64,000 bases of DNA from Clostridium sp. (GCA_023664385.1 JAMPFU010000001.1:1-64000), one strand, 5' to 3'; shown: positions 16,500-25,626, numbered from the stretch's first letter. Made by a program: numbers and translations. Notes: generated by a model from the sequence alone, not told the origin.

Positions 16500-18370
16500 T
16501 CGTCAAGACACTCCTTAATCCTGCCATATACCGACACCGCATCTATATTAAGCTTATTTCTAAGCTCGTTTATTGTTCCCTGTTCAACAAAAGCCTGATT
16601 AATTCCACAATTTATATGAACAAAATTTTCCTGCAGGCATATCTTATTTTTTATGATTTCATTGTCGACCATCTCGCCATATCCGCCCCTGATGATGTTT
16701 TCCTCCATCGTCACAAGGATATGGTGATTTTGGCATATGTTAGTTAAAAGCTCCGTATCCACATGGGAAATAAACCTTGCATTGATAAATGTAGGCGTAA
16801 GACCGTCCTTCTCAAGCATATCAACAACCTTGGCAGCTTCCTCATTCATATTGCCGCATGCAAAAATTGCGATATCCGTTCCCCTTTTTATTACCTCACT
16901 TTTTCCAAGTGTTATCGGCTCCGAAAATTCAGACAGACCCTTATATGCGGCACCTCTTGCATACTTTATTGCAACAGGTCCGTCATACCCATATGCAAAA
17001 TTCATCATTTGGGTAAGCTCATATCTGTTTTTGGGCGCCATGACAACCATATTCGGCATATGCGACAAAAAAGAAATATCATAGATTCCCTGATGGGTTT
17101 CCCCATCCTGCCCTACAATGCCTGAACGGTCTATGGCAAAAATAACATGTAACCCCTGAAGGCACACATCATGCAATATCTGGTCGTAGGCTCTCTGTAA
17201 AAATGATGAATATATGGCTACAACAGGAATCATTCCAGCCGAAGCAAGCCCTGCCGCAAATGTAACTGCATGCTGCTCTGCAATTCCAACATCAAACATT
17301 CTGTCAGGATACTTTTCCTGAAATTTATGAAGCCCTGTCCCAATTGACATTGCCGCGGTGACTGCCACTAAGTTTTCATGCAGTTCCCCAAGTTCAACCA
17401 TGTGGTTTGCAAAAATATCAGTATAGGTCTTGCACTGTTTTTTCTCAAGCACCCTTCCCGTTTCCTTATCAAATGCAGATATTCCATGAAAATAGTCAGG
17501 ATGCCGTTCCGCATAACGGTAGCCCTTTCCCTTTTTCGTTATAACATGTATGATAATCGGCTTATTTAACCGAAATGCCTTTTTAAAGGTGGAAACCATT
17601 GCATTTATATCGTGTCCGTCTATGGGACCCACGTAGGTTATTCCAAGCTCCTCAAAAAAGCTGCCCGGAACAAGCAGGTGTTTTATGGCATCCTTGGTAC
17701 GCTTTATTTTTTTTGCCGCCCACTCGCCCGTCTCTGTGGACAAAAGGCTGTTCTCAACGCCAACCTTGAAATCATTGTAGGCAGCACCCACACGAATATT
17801 GTTTAAATATTTCGACATTCCGCCCACATTCTTATCTATGGACATTTCATTGTCATTTAAAACAATAACACAGCCTGTTTTTGTCTGTGCCAGACAGTTC
17901 ATTGCCTCATACGCCATGCCGCCGGTCAGGGAGCCGTCGCCTATAACAGCAGCGACCTTTTCATTTCCTCCCTTCAGATCACGTGCAACTGCAAAGCCCA
18001 TAGCCGCCGATATGCTTGTGGAGCTGTGCCCTGTGTTAAACACATCACAGTCACTCTCCCTTGTTTTAGGAAATCCACTCATTCCGCCATATTTCCTGAG
18101 CATGTCAAACTCTTTTTTTCTTCCCGTTAAAATTTTGTGGGTATAAGATTGATGCCCCACATCAAAAATAAGCTTATCCTCAGGAAAATTCATGGCAAGA
18201 TGAAGTGCCATGGTAAGCTCAACACAGCCGAGATTAGATGCAAGATGCCCGCCGTTTTTGCTGACCTTATCAATCAGAAACTGCCTAATCTCATATGCAA
18301 GCCTGTCATAATCCTCCCTGTTTATGTTCTTTATGTCGTTTTCATGGTTTATTTTATTTAACAATTCCAT
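16484..18370 (-). CDS. dxs: 1-Deoxy-D-xylulose-5-phosphate synthase
   Basis: Thiamine-diphosphate enzyme for the first step of the MEP isoprenoid pathway. The 628 residues are typical. Motifs: DVGHQSYTHKILTGR near 70-84, the ThDP motif GDGSLTGGMAYEAMN near 143-157, and RSGIVGQDGETHQGIYD in the C-terminal half. Its ATG is 2 bp from the ispA stop, with only a weak upstream SD, so it is probably translated by coupling. With ispA it supplies prenyl diphosphates. Confidence 0.97.
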   Translation of the reverse strand: MELLNKINHENDIKNINREDYDRLAYEIRQFLIDKVSKNGGHLASNLGCVELTMALHLAMNFPEDKLIFDVGHQSYTHKILTGRKKEFDMLRKYGGMSGFPKTRESDCDVFNTGHSSTSISAAMGFAVARDLKGGNEKVAAVIGDGSLTGGMAYEAMNCLAQTKTGCVIVLNDNEMSIDKNVGGMSKYLNNIRVGAAYNDFKVGVENSLLSTETGEWAAKKIKRTKDAIKHLLVPGSFFEELGITYVGPIDGHDINAMVSTFKKAFRLNKPIIIHVITKKGKGYRYAERHPDYFHGISAFDKETGRVLEKKQCKTYTDIFANHMVELGELHENLVAVTAAMSIGTGLHKFQEKYPDRMFDVGIAEQHAVTFAAGLASAGMIPVVAIYSSFLQRAYDQILHDVCLQGLHVIFAIDRSGIVGQDGETHQGIYDISFLSHMPNMVVMAPKNRYELTQMMNFAYGYDGPVAIKYARGAAYKGLSEFSEPITLGKSEVIKRGTDIAIFACGNMNEEAAKVVDMLEKDGLTPTFINARFISHVDTELLTNICQNHHILVTMEENIIRGGYGEMVDNEIIKNKICLQENFVHINCGINQAFVEQGTINELRNKLNIDAVSVYGRIKECLDECRKR

Positions 18371-18372
18371 TT

Positions 18373-19257
18373 TTATTTATCTCTGTTTATCAGCCTTTTA
18401 ATAAGCCTAACAAGCTCCCTCTTTACATCCTCATTTTTTACGGAAAGACTGTCTATAAGCCTTGCGGCATGTTCCGATAATTCGGCAACATATGCCGTTG
18501 ATTTTTCCATTCCGTGGAGCGTTACATATGTAGTCTTTTCGTTTTTTTCATCACTATTTACAGGCTTTCCAAGTAATGCCTCATCTCCAACAATATCAAG
18601 AATATCGTCCTGAACCTGAAAGGCAATTCCAACATTTCTCGCCGCCTGCTCTAAAAGGAGTACCTCCTCCTTACCGGCACCGCCCAAAACAGCCCCGACC
18701 ATCATGGCACATTCAATCAACGCAGAGGTTTTATTGATATAAATAAATTCAAGCTCAGCATCACTTAATTGTTTGCCGGATTTCGTTACATCAAGGGTCT
18801 GTCCGCCTATCATTCCATAAATTCCAGGCTTTGATGCAAGATAACTATATGCCTGCTCAACTGCACTGTCAGCAGGTCTTATTGTAAATGCCTTCGCCGC
18901 CGTTTCATAGGCGTAGTTTAAAAGCCCGTCTCCCGCAAGTATGGCAATGTCCTCACCAAATCTGACATGCACGGTAGGTTTTCCACGCCTTAACGCATCA
19001 TTGTCAAGTGCAGGGAGGTCATCATGTATCAGGGAATATGTGTGTATCATCTCTATGGCCGCCATGAAAACATGCAGTGCCTCGTCATCCCTGTCATCAT
19101 ACATATCGTGACACATCTGCATCATCATGGGTCTTAGCCTTTTTCCTCCTGCATTTACTGCATAACCCATGGCTTCCATGACCTTTGCCTGATACCCCTT
19201 TGCAGTCGGAATATATTTGAATATTATTTTTTCTATATCCTTAGCGTCATACTTCAT
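18373..19257 (-). CDS. ispA: Farnesyl/geranyl diphosphate synthase
   Basis: Prenyl chain elongation enzyme of 294 residues. The two aspartate-rich motifs are IHDDLPALDND (first DDxxxxD) and QDDILDIVGD (second). It condenses IPP and DMAPP/GPP to make FPP, a precursor for undecaprenyl phosphate and menaquinone. The start overlaps xseB by 11 bp, and dxs follows after 2 bp; this xseB-ispA-dxs order is widely conserved. Confidence 0.96.
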   Translation of the reverse strand: MKYDAKDIEKIIFKYIPTAKGYQAKVMEAMGYAVNAGGKRLRPMMMQMCHDMYDDRDDEALHVFMAAIEMIHTYSLIHDDLPALDNDALRRGKPTVHVRFGEDIAILAGDGLLNYAYETAAKAFTIRPADSAVEQAYSYLASKPGIYGMIGGQTLDVTKSGKQLSDAELEFIYINKTSALIECAMMVGAVLGGAGKEEVLLLEQAARNVGIAFQVQDDILDIVGDEALLGKPVNSDEKNEKTTYVTLHGMEKSTAYVAELSEHAARLIDSLSVKNEDVKRELVRLIKRLINRDK

Positions 19258-19435
19258 TTAAAATCTGTATCTCCTTCTCAACACCCTCAAGATTTTCCTT
19301 GCAGGCATTTACAAGCTTAACACCCTCTCCATACAGCTTGAGGGCTTCGTCAAGACTTGTCCCCTCAGCCTCAAGGCTTTTATTTATCTCGGCAAGACGC
19401 TCAAAGGCGTCCTCAATGACAAACTTATCATCCAT
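19247..19435 (-). CDS. xseB: Exodeoxyribonuclease VII small subunit
   Basis: A 62-residue, mostly helical subunit matching the XseB family (LAEINKSLEAEGTSLDEALKLYGEGVKL). It binds XseA to form the single-strand-specific nuclease ExoVII. It lies 25 bp after xseA and overlaps ispA, so translation is coupled. Confidence 0.94.
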   Translation of the reverse strand: MDDKFVIEDAFERLAEINKSLEAEGTSLDEALKLYGEGVKLVNACKENLEGVEKEIQILNEV

Positions 19436-19460
19436 AACATGTACTCCTTACCCATAATTT

Positions 19461-20666
19461 TTAAAGTGGATTAACCTTTGTAACCCTTGCAGAAATCACT
19501 CCGTCATGCAGCGTAAGCTTTATATCCTGTCCCTTGCTCACACCCCCTGCACTAAGGACAGGCTTACCATCTGCCTCAACATAACCAAAGCCTCCCACAA
19601 GCTTTGCCGTAGGGGAAAGTCCATTCAGCCGCTCTGTATATATGGCAAGCATATGCTTCCTGTCATCAAGCTTTTTTTGCATAGCGCCCGCCAGCCTATC
19701 ATACAGCTCTGACAAATACTGGTTTTTCTGTTTCAGCCTTGCCACTGGGCTTAATATTTCAAGCCTTGACATAAGCCCCTCCAGTTTAAGCGATGCCACA
19801 TGAAGCTTATTTGACATATGTGCATTTAGACTGTCCCAAAGACTGCTTAAACCGTTAAGCGTACTGATAACATCAGGGACTGCAAGCTCACATGCCGCCG
19901 ATGGTGTGGGCGCACGCAGATCTGCCGCATAGTCCGTAAGCGTTATGTCAACTTCATGTCCTGTACCTGAAATAATAGGAGTTTCAGCCTCGTATATCGC
20001 CCTTACAACCTTTTCCTCATTAAACGCCCATAAATCCTCTATGGAGCCGCCGCCACGTCCTACAATAATCGTGTCAACACCCATGGCATCAAGTGTTTTT
20101 ATTCCTGCAACGATAGTGTCTGCCGCACCCTCTCCCTGAACCTTTGCAGGGTAAAGAATAAGCTGCACATACGGATTTCTCCTTCTTGCAACATTTTTGA
20201 TGTCCTGGATTGCCGCGCCCGTTTTAGCCGTAACAACACCAATTCTTTTTGGATATTTGGGAATTGGCTTTTTTAAATCAGGGTCAAAAAGTCCTTCGTC
20301 ATTCAGTCTGTATTTCAACCGTTCAAATTCCTCGTAGAGCTTCCCTACGCCGTCCAATGTAATTTTGTTTGCATAGAGCTGGTACTTACCGTCACGCTCA
20401 TACACGCTTATACTTCCTGACACAATAACGGACTGTCCCTCAGCAAGCTTGAAGGATAGTCCATTTGCAACATTCCCTTTAAACATAACCGCAGGAAGTG
20501 AACCTGACTCATCTTTTAGTGAAAAATAAATGTGCCCCAGGCTATGATACTTACAGTTTGAAACCTCACCCTTTATGGTGATGCTCTTAAGCATATAGTC
20601 CTGGGTTATTATATTTTTGATGTAATTATTTACCTGACTGACGCTAAAAATCTTCAAGCTATTCAT
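19461..20666 (-). CDS. xseA: Exodeoxyribonuclease VII large subunit
   Basis: About 401 residues: N-terminal OB fold (about 1-100, with HIYFSLKDESGSLPAVMFKGN), the catalytic core with KTGAAIQDI and GRGGGSIEDLWAFNEE, and a C-terminal coiled coil. The start is uncertain. An ATG at 20666 overlaps the nusB stop, with AAAGGTGG immediately adjacent. A TTG at 20657 has the same SD at a better nine-base spacing and would give the family-typical MKIFSVSQVNNYIKN beginning. An upstream ATG at 20687 has no SD. Confidence 0.95.
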   Translation of the reverse strand: MNSLKIFSVSQVNNYIKNIITQDYMLKSITIKGEVSNCKYHSLGHIYFSLKDESGSLPAVMFKGNVANGLSFKLAEGQSVIVSGSISVYERDGKYQLYANKITLDGVGKLYEEFERLKYRLNDEGLFDPDLKKPIPKYPKRIGVVTAKTGAAIQDIKNVARRRNPYVQLILYPAKVQGEGAADTIVAGIKTLDAMGVDTIIVGRGGGSIEDLWAFNEEKVVRAIYEAETPIISGTGHEVDITLTDYAADLRAPTPSAACELAVPDVISTLNGLSSLWDSLNAHMSNKLHVASLKLEGLMSRLEILSPVARLKQKNQYLSELYDRLAGAMQKKLDDRKHMLAIYTERLNGLSPTAKLVGGFGYVEADGKPVLSAGGVSKGQDIKLTLHDGVISARVTKVNPL

Positions 20667-21057
20667 CCACCTTTGCAAGCAATGCATTTACAAAGCTTTT
20701 TGCATCATCATTGCAATATATCTTTGCAAGCTCAACCGCTTCATTTATTGCCACCCTAAAAGGCACATCCTCGTCGTACTTCATCTCGTATACGGCAAGT
20801 CTTAAAATTGCAAGCTCGGCTTTTCCAATTCGCTCAATATTCCACCTGGATGAAACCTCTGATATTGTCTTGTCAAGCTCGCCGACACAGTCTATAATTT
20901 TTCTTGTCTTAGCTACAATATAGTCTCTGTCCTCATCGCCAAGCCCGTCAAGTCCGTCTATGGAATAACCAATCTGCTCCTCCATCTCATCCACAGAATT
21001 AAATTCAAGCTTAAACAGTATACGAAAAATGTTCTCTCTCTGTTTTCTCCTAGTCAT
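20659..21057 (-). CDS. nusB: Transcription antitermination factor NusB
   Basis: A 132-residue all-helical protein that binds boxA RNA with NusE/S10 in rRNA antitermination. MTRRKQRENIFRILFKLEF is a standard NusB N-terminus. I place the start at 21057, where GGAGAAAG lies upstream, rather than an in-frame codon 11 residues earlier. It overlaps the end of the Asp23 gene, and xseA overlaps its stop. asp23 (yqhY)-nusB-xseA matches B. subtilis except that folD is absent. Confidence 0.95.
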   Translation of the reverse strand: MTRRKQRENIFRILFKLEFNSVDEMEEQIGYSIDGLDGLGDEDRDYIVAKTRKIIDCVGELDKTISEVSSRWNIERIGKAELAILRLAVYEMKYDEDVPFRVAINEAVELAKIYCNDDAKSFVNALLAKVDE

Positions 21058-21058
21058 T

Positions 21059-21436
21059 TTATTCTTTCTCCAGCTTAATCCCCGACACAACTACATTTAC
21101 GGAGCCAACCGCAAGTCCTGTCATGCTTTCTATCGCCTGTTTTACCTTAATCTGCACATTTTCAGATACGGTTTTTATGCTGTTGCCATACTCAAGCTCA
21201 AGTGAAAGGTCTACATCAACCGTTCCCTCGATAATGTCAACCTTAACTCCCTTTGCAAGATTTTTCTTACCAAGCTTCGCAACAAGCTCCTTGGAAATAT
21301 TACCTGTCAGCTTTGACACTCCCTTTACCTCTATAGCCGCTATACCCGCTATGGATGCAACCACATCATCAGCAATACTGACCTTTCCAATTTTATTTTC
21401 TGTTTCTTCTATTACTCCATCCTTTATTTCACCCAC
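21059..21436 (-). CDS. Asp23/Gls24-family protein (YqhY-like)
   Basis: A small Asp23/Gls24 envelope-stress protein, about 125 residues (IADDVVASIAGIAAIEVKGVSKLTG; VDLSLELEYGNSI). In B. subtilis the yqhY homologue tunes acetyl-CoA carboxylase and sits between accC and nusB; here accBC are absent. I prefer a GTG start at 21436 because GGAGG lies eight bases before it; an ATG at 21451 would add five residues but leaves AAGGA directly against the codon. It is first in the operon, behind a good promoter at 21472-21500. Confidence 0.88.
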   Translation of the reverse strand: MGEIKDGVIEETENKIGKVSIADDVVASIAGIAAIEVKGVSKLTGNISKELVAKLGKKNLAKGVKVDIIEGTVDVDLSLELEYGNSIKTVSENVQIKVKQAIESMTGLAVGSVNVVVSGIKLEKE

Positions 21437-21471
21437 AAAGCATGCCTCCATTCCTTAATTTAGATGAAGTA

Positions 21472-21500
21472 ATTATACCCAATATTTGTAAAATTTGCAA
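21472..21500 (-). promoter_or_regulatory. Sigma-A-type promoter of the asp23-nusB-xseAB-ispA-dxs-tlyA-nadK-argR-recN operon
   Basis: On the minus strand TTGCAA, a 17 bp spacer, then TATAAT. The -10 ends about 36 bases upstream of the preferred GTG of the Asp23 gene. It lies between spoIIIAH and the Asp23 gene and so separates housekeeping genes from the sporulation operon. Confidence 0.8.
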
Positions 21501-21546
21501 CATATAGCATTATTTATTAGACCAAACAAAAAACGGATTCATTTTC

Positions 21547-22170
21547 TTATTGGGAAACAGTTGTAATAATAATCTGGTCAACGCTGCATCCCGTCTTTCT
21601 CACAACCGTATCTTCAATACGTGCCCGGTCAGTGTCGGTCAGGCTTTCCGCACAGACGATTACGTCCACATTGTCATTTGAAATGGACACAATGGCATTC
21701 TTATATCCGTTTACGTCAAGCAGTATTTCTGCCTCCGACTCCTTCTCCATATCCTCAGTCAGCTTCACATATGCATCCGTTGCAGAGGCAACAGCCGCTT
21801 CGTCCATGCCGTCGTTATTTATTATGTCAAGATAATATTCCTTTGCCTTAGAGCGCACCTGTTCCCTGTTAAGCTTTGAATTAATAAGGCTGTTTGTGGC
21901 AGTGTCAGCAGATGTAAGCACAGCCTCCCCTATTTCATCCTGCTCAGAGTTAAGCTCTATGTTTTCCTCCGCCTCCATGTCGTATGTAGTGATTTCACCG
22001 ACAGCTTCGTCTACATCCGTTTCCGCAAACGCTGACTGCGTTTTGTCATCGTCCTTGTCACTGTTGGCAAGGTCAAGCGAATTGCCTGAAAAATTAATAT
22101 AACCTGCAACGCCAAGCAGCACTGTTAATGCCGCAATAATGATCTGATTTTTCTTTATTGATTTTTTCAT
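21547..22170 (-). CDS. spoIIIAH: Stage III sporulation protein AH
   Basis: A 207-residue mother-cell membrane protein whose C-terminal ring-forming domain binds forespore SpoIIQ across the intermembrane space to form the feeding channel. It has one N-terminal transmembrane segment (KNQIIIAALTVLLGVAGYINF), an acidic linker (about 30-95), and a YscJ/FliF-like domain (about 100-205, ending VVRKTGCSVDQIIITTV). GTAGGAGGG precedes the ATG. It is the last gene of the spoIIIA operon. Confidence 0.95.
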   Translation of the reverse strand: MKKSIKKNQIIIAALTVLLGVAGYINFSGNSLDLANSDKDDDKTQSAFAETDVDEAVGEITTYDMEAEENIELNSEQDEIGEAVLTSADTATNSLINSKLNREQVRSKAKEYYLDIINNDGMDEAAVASATDAYVKLTEDMEKESEAEILLDVNGYKNAIVSISNDNVDVIVCAESLTDTDRARIEDTVVRKTGCSVDQIIITTVSQ

Positions 22171-22181
22171 ATACCCTCCTA

Positions 22182-22595
22182 CTATTTTTTAATTATTACC
22201 GCCACCTTATGGGCAGGCAAATCAAAAAGAGCCGAAACAGCGTAGGTAATGTCAGACACTGCCTGCTGCCCGTCAACATTGGCAACTATAAGAATACCGT
22301 CTATCACTACCCTTTTGTCAGTCTGTCCATACATATCCACAGACCCTGTGTCCTCAGATATATGTACCATAACCTCCATAGTTCCCTCCCCATATGAGTT
22401 TTCCAAAATACTGTCCAGCCTCTGCTCATAGTATTCGGCATAGGACTGATAGCTGTCCCGGGCAGCATCCGGCTCCCCATCGTCCGACTTATCCTTTACG
22501 GGCATACATACGACAAGCAGCAAAACGCCTACAAGTATTATGGTTATTATCTTATCTGTTTTTAAATCCTTTATTTTTTTTAAATCAATCCCCAT
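22182..22595 (-). CDS. spoIIIAG: Stage III sporulation protein AG
   Basis: A 137-residue ring protein of the SpoIIIA-SpoIIQ complex: one transmembrane segment (IITIILVGVLLLVVCMPV, about 18-35), then a short ring-building domain (EVMVHISEDTGSVDMYGQTD and VIDGILIVANV). It is shorter than B. subtilis SpoIIIAG (229 residues), which has a longer insertion. It follows spoIIIAF by 4 bp. Confidence 0.92.
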   Translation of the reverse strand: MGIDLKKIKDLKTDKIITIILVGVLLLVVCMPVKDKSDDGEPDAARDSYQSYAEYYEQRLDSILENSYGEGTMEVMVHISEDTGSVDMYGQTDKRVVIDGILIVANVDGQQAVSDITYAVSALFDLPAHKVAVIIKK

Positions 22596-22599
22596 TACA

Positions 22600-23073
22600 T
22601 CACCGTCTTACTATATTTATACTATCAACATCCACATAATAGACTTCAAATATATAATTTTTTATTATATTCACTTCCGTTTCGTTCAAGCTGCCTTTTA
22701 TGTAAAGCGTTACGCTTATGGGCTTTTTATCCTGATTTGTTATTACGGCAGCATCTTCTATGTCATATCCCATAGCTTCAAGTGACGTAATGATTGTCGT
22801 TTTCACTCCCATATCATAATAATCATACATAGTATCCCTGTCCTTAAAAATGCTTTTATCCTGCATATAGCTTTCCATGCCGTATGCAAGGCGCTCCAAA
22901 TCCTCCGTATTAAATTTCAAAAGAAATGACAACGGCCGTACCATAATAATTACGATAAGAAGCCCTGCAAAAAATGATATATATTTTCTGTAATTTCCTG
23001 ACGGCGCCATATTAAGCACAAGCCCCGACATAATAAGATAAAGAACAAGACTTTTCATCCACCCATATAACAT
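22600..23073 (-). CDS. spoIIIAF: Stage III sporulation protein AF
   Basis: About 157 residues with two N-terminal transmembrane segments (WMKSLVLYLIMSGLVLNM and YISFFAGLLIVIIMV) and a soluble C-terminal domain, as in SpoIIIAF. I use the ATG at 23073 because AGGAGG lies seven bases upstream; the in-frame codon 16 residues earlier is inside spoIIIAE and has no SD. Confidence 0.92.
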   Translation of the reverse strand: MLYGWMKSLVLYLIMSGLVLNMAPSGNYRKYISFFAGLLIVIIMVRPLSFLLKFNTEDLERLAYGMESYMQDKSIFKDRDTMYDYYDMGVKTTIITSLEAMGYDIEDAAVITNQDKKPISVTLYIKGSLNETEVNIIKNYIFEVYYVDVDSINIVRR

Positions 23074-23083
23074 GACAGACCTC

Positions 23084-24493
23084 CTATCCGCTGCTTGCAT
23101 ACGCCATAATTGCCACAACAAGCATAAAAAGCGCCACTGAGCTTCCTATTGCCTTAAGTAAAAGCGACATGCCCGAAGCAAGCGTTTCTATTCCATTTAC
23201 ATACCGTTTTTCGCCGATTGGCTGCAGCATTGCCGAGGTTACCCGTATCAGCATCATAATGATAAAGGTTTTTAGTACAGGTGCAAGGGCTATTATTCCG
23301 AGTATGAGAATGCCTGCAATTCCGATGCTGTTTTTTATCACGACCCCAGCCTTTAAAAACGTGCCTGTGATTAAGGCTCCCATTCCTCCGCCCGGAATCG
23401 CTGACACAATTTTATTTATCGTATTTTTTCCAAGTGCATCAAGCTGAGGCTCAAGCAGGCTTTTTATAATGCTAAGCCCTACAACAAAAACAACGATTGT
23501 TTTCAGCATCCATATTACAATGTTCCGGACAAGGGTGCAGAGCTTTGAAAGGCTGTCCTCCTTATTCAGATTATTTACAAGGGAAACGATCACATAAAAT
23601 TTAATCATCGGAAGCACAACGCCCGAAATGACAATCTGCACAAGCCATATGCCGACCATGATAAGCTCGTACATTCCCGCAGACGAAACCGGATTGCCCA
23701 CAAAATTCATGGACAGGGCATAAACCGGAATTACAATTTTTACAAAAGAAATGATGCTGTCTATAGCATCCTCTACCATATCAAGACTGATAAGAAAGGA
23801 CGAAAGTAAAATAGACGTTATAATTAAATATGTAACATAAAAGCCCTGCTCACTTACAAAGCTTCCGTTAAAGCTGCCTGAAAGCTTCACAAAAACCGAG
23901 CCAATCAAAACGATAATAATAAGCTGAATAATAAGCTGTTTATTTACAAGTATATCCTCAACGGTTATTTTTTTTATTATTTTCCATACACTCTGTTTTA
24001 CATAGTTAAAATCATTATTTTTAATTCCTGAAAATATGGCGTTGAAGCTTATATCCTCCATTCCCATACGGTTAATGCCATGCTGCACCTCATTCAGTCC
24101 AATCTCGTTGTATATATCCATATACAGCTCGTCCGTAATAACAAATTCTATATTGCTTTCATTTGTTTTACTCTTGTTTTCATTACTTTCATCTGTATCG
24201 CTTTCATTTATTTTACTCTTGTTTTCATTACTTTCATTTGTATCAATTTCATATACATGACCTGCATATATCCTGCTGCCATCTATATTGCTCGCATTTG
24301 CATCATTTTTATCTGTATTACTTGCATTTACACTATTTTTATCTTCATCTGCGCTGAAATTATCATCCGTTTCTCTGCATACCTTTGTTTCTGCATAGCT
24401 TGTACAACTATTATACTGAAATAAAACTGCAATGCAGGCAGTTAAAAAAGCAACCTTACCGATATTTTGCAAGCCAGACATAATCCACCTCAT
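23084..24493 (-). CDS. spoIIIAE: Stage III sporulation protein AE, with Asn/Ser-rich insertion
   Basis: A polytopic mother-cell membrane protein of 469 residues and a core component of the SpoIIIA channel. After a signal-like hydrophobic N-terminus (about 10-28) there is a low-complexity stretch (about 45-115) with two near-identical 15-residue units containing ESNENKSK and shorter DKN-NASN repeats, before the normal SpoIIIAE domain (SFNAIFSGIKNNDFN onward) with six to eight transmembrane helices. B. subtilis SpoIIIAE (399 residues) lacks this. The ATG overlaps the spoIIIAD stop (TAATG). A second ATG at 24481 with AGGTGG close upstream is possible. Confidence 0.93.
   Translation of the reverse strand: MRWIMSGLQNIGKVAFLTACIAVLFQYNSCTSYAETKVCRETDDNFSADEDKNSVNASNTDKNDANASNIDGSRIYAGHVYEIDTNESNENKSKINESDTDESNENKSKTNESNIEFVITDELYMDIYNEIGLNEVQHGINRMGMEDISFNAIFSGIKNNDFNYVKQSVWKIIKKITVEDILVNKQLIIQLIIIVLIGSVFVKLSGSFNGSFVSEQGFYVTYLIITSILLSSFLISLDMVEDAIDSIISFVKIVIPVYALSMNFVGNPVSSAGMYELIMVGIWLVQIVISGVVLPMIKFYVIVSLVNNLNKEDSLSKLCTLVRNIVIWMLKTIVVFVVGLSIIKSLLEPQLDALGKNTINKIVSAIPGGGMGALITGTFLKAGVVIKNSIGIAGILILGIIALAPVLKTFIIMMLIRVTSAMLQPIGEKRYVNGIETLASGMSLLLKAIGSSVALFMLVVAIMAYASSG
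24155..24343 (-). repeat. 45 bp tandem repeat and related low-complexity coding repeats in spoIIIAE
   Basis: About two copies of a 45 bp unit (24155-24241) encode ESNENKSK-type repeats, preceded by degenerate DKN-NASN units (24287-24343). Both remain in frame. Likely a slippage-prone tract in the extracytoplasmic N-terminal linker. Confidence 0.8.
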
Positions 24494-24873
24494 TACAATT
24501 CCAATATAGTTTCTATCACCTGCATAAGTACAGGAAGCGCCACCATAAGCATTGTAAGCTTACCCAAAAGCTCTATCTGTGAGGAAACCGCACTGTAGCC
24601 TGCATCTTTGCTTATGCCGGCGGCAAATTCACATATATAGGCAATCCCCACAAGCTTAAGCAAAATAATCACATATGTATATTCTATTTTTATGTATGCG
24701 GCAAGCTGCTTTAATGTATCAATTATCGTTCCGATTCTTACCACACTGAGAGAAATGATAACAATGCACACGGCAAGAGAAATCATGCTGCTCATTTCCG
24801 GATTTCTTGATTTCAGACTTAGGGAAAGTATAACTGCAATAATAACAAATGCCATAATAGCTCCAAGCGTCAT
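24493..24873 (-). CDS. spoIIIAD: Stage III sporulation protein AD
   Basis: A 126-residue membrane protein with about four transmembrane segments, matching SpoIIIAD (MTLGAIMAFVIIAVILSLSL; GYSAVSSQIELLGKLTMLMVALPVLMQV). I choose ATG 24873, where AAAGGGTG sits at a good distance; a GTG three codons upstream is an alternative. It starts 13 bp after the spoIIIAC stop. Confidence 0.92.
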   Translation of the reverse strand: MTLGAIMAFVIIAVILSLSLKSRNPEMSSMISLAVCIVIISLSVVRIGTIIDTLKQLAAYIKIEYTYVIILLKLVGIAYICEFAAGISKDAGYSAVSSQIELLGKLTMLMVALPVLMQVIETILEL

Positions 24874-24885
24874 ATATATCACCCT

Positions 24886-25080
24886 TTAAAAATCAAACAG
24901 CTTGTTAATATTTGCAAACAGCTCATAAACATACGGTATAATCCACGACAGAACTATAATAAGACCGGCAAGGCTGACAAGATAAGCCTGATCATCTCTG
25001 CCTGAATGCTTCAAAACCTGATTGAGCAATGAAACTATAATGCCTACTGCACCTATCTTAAAAATAATTTCAATAGTCAT
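24886..25080 (-). CDS. spoIIIAC: Stage III sporulation protein AC
   Basis: A 64-residue protein with two transmembrane segments, the normal length for SpoIIIAC (IIFKIGAVGIIVSLLNQVLKHSGRDDQAYL). GGAGG precedes the ATG. Part of the SpoIIIA channel base. Confidence 0.94.
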   Translation of the reverse strand: MTIEIIFKIGAVGIIVSLLNQVLKHSGRDDQAYLVSLAGLIIVLSWIIPYVYELFANINKLFDF

Positions 25081-25092
25081 ATATCCTCCAAC

Positions 25093-25626
25093 CTATACAA
25101 GCATTATAACAATCATCAGTCCACCCAGCACGCCAAATACAACCGATATTCTCATATGGCTTACAAGCTTCTCATCAGCATATTTTATTATTTTAGAAAG
25201 ATTTTCCTTTTCAAGCTCCAAGGTCATCTGCTGTGTCTGTATATCAAGATACCCAAATGCCTGTCCAAGAGATTTTAAAACCACCATGTCTCCTCTTTTA
25301 AGCTTTGTATTTTCCCTGAGAAAGATAAGGGAAGCACACCAGCTTTCGTAAAAGGATTCCGGTTTTCTCTCATCGTCCTCAAGGGTAAGCTCATTTCCCA
25401 AATCCTCAAGCCATTTTCTAAAAGGTTGTCCACATTTTGCTGCCACCAAAAGACATGCCTCGCTTAATACGGCATGTCTATATGTTATTTCCCCCTCAAG
25501 ATAGCTTACAATTCTTTGAAGCTCCCTAAGCTGCGCCGTCCGTTTTTTCATGTCAAACGCGAATTTGAGACCCAGCATCAACCCACCTGCGGCAATAAAT
25601 ACACTGCCCGCTAATTTGCAATACAA
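25093..25626 (-). CDS. spoIIIAB: Stage III sporulation protein AB
   Basis: A 177-residue protein similar to type II/IV secretion GspF-like components, with an N-terminal membrane segment, a helical middle (RTAQLRELQRIVSYLEGEITYRHAVLSEA) and a C-terminal membrane segment (ISVVFGVLGGLMIVIML). The start is a TTG at 25626 overlapping spoIIIAA, with no convincing SD, so translational coupling is likely and the exact start is uncertain. Confidence 0.9.
   Translation of the reverse strand: MYCKLAGSVFIAAGGLMLGLKFAFDMKKRTAQLRELQRIVSYLEGEITYRHAVLSEACLLVAAKCGQPFRKWLEDLGNELTLEDDERKPESFYESWCASLIFLRENTKLKRGDMVVLKSLGQAFGYLDIQTQQMTLELEKENLSKIIKYADEKLVSHMRISVVFGVLGGLMIVIMLV

Noticed and set aside
24155-24343. 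CRISPR-like regular repeats
   Set aside because: The repeats are in frame, translate to low-complexity protein, and have no unique spacers.
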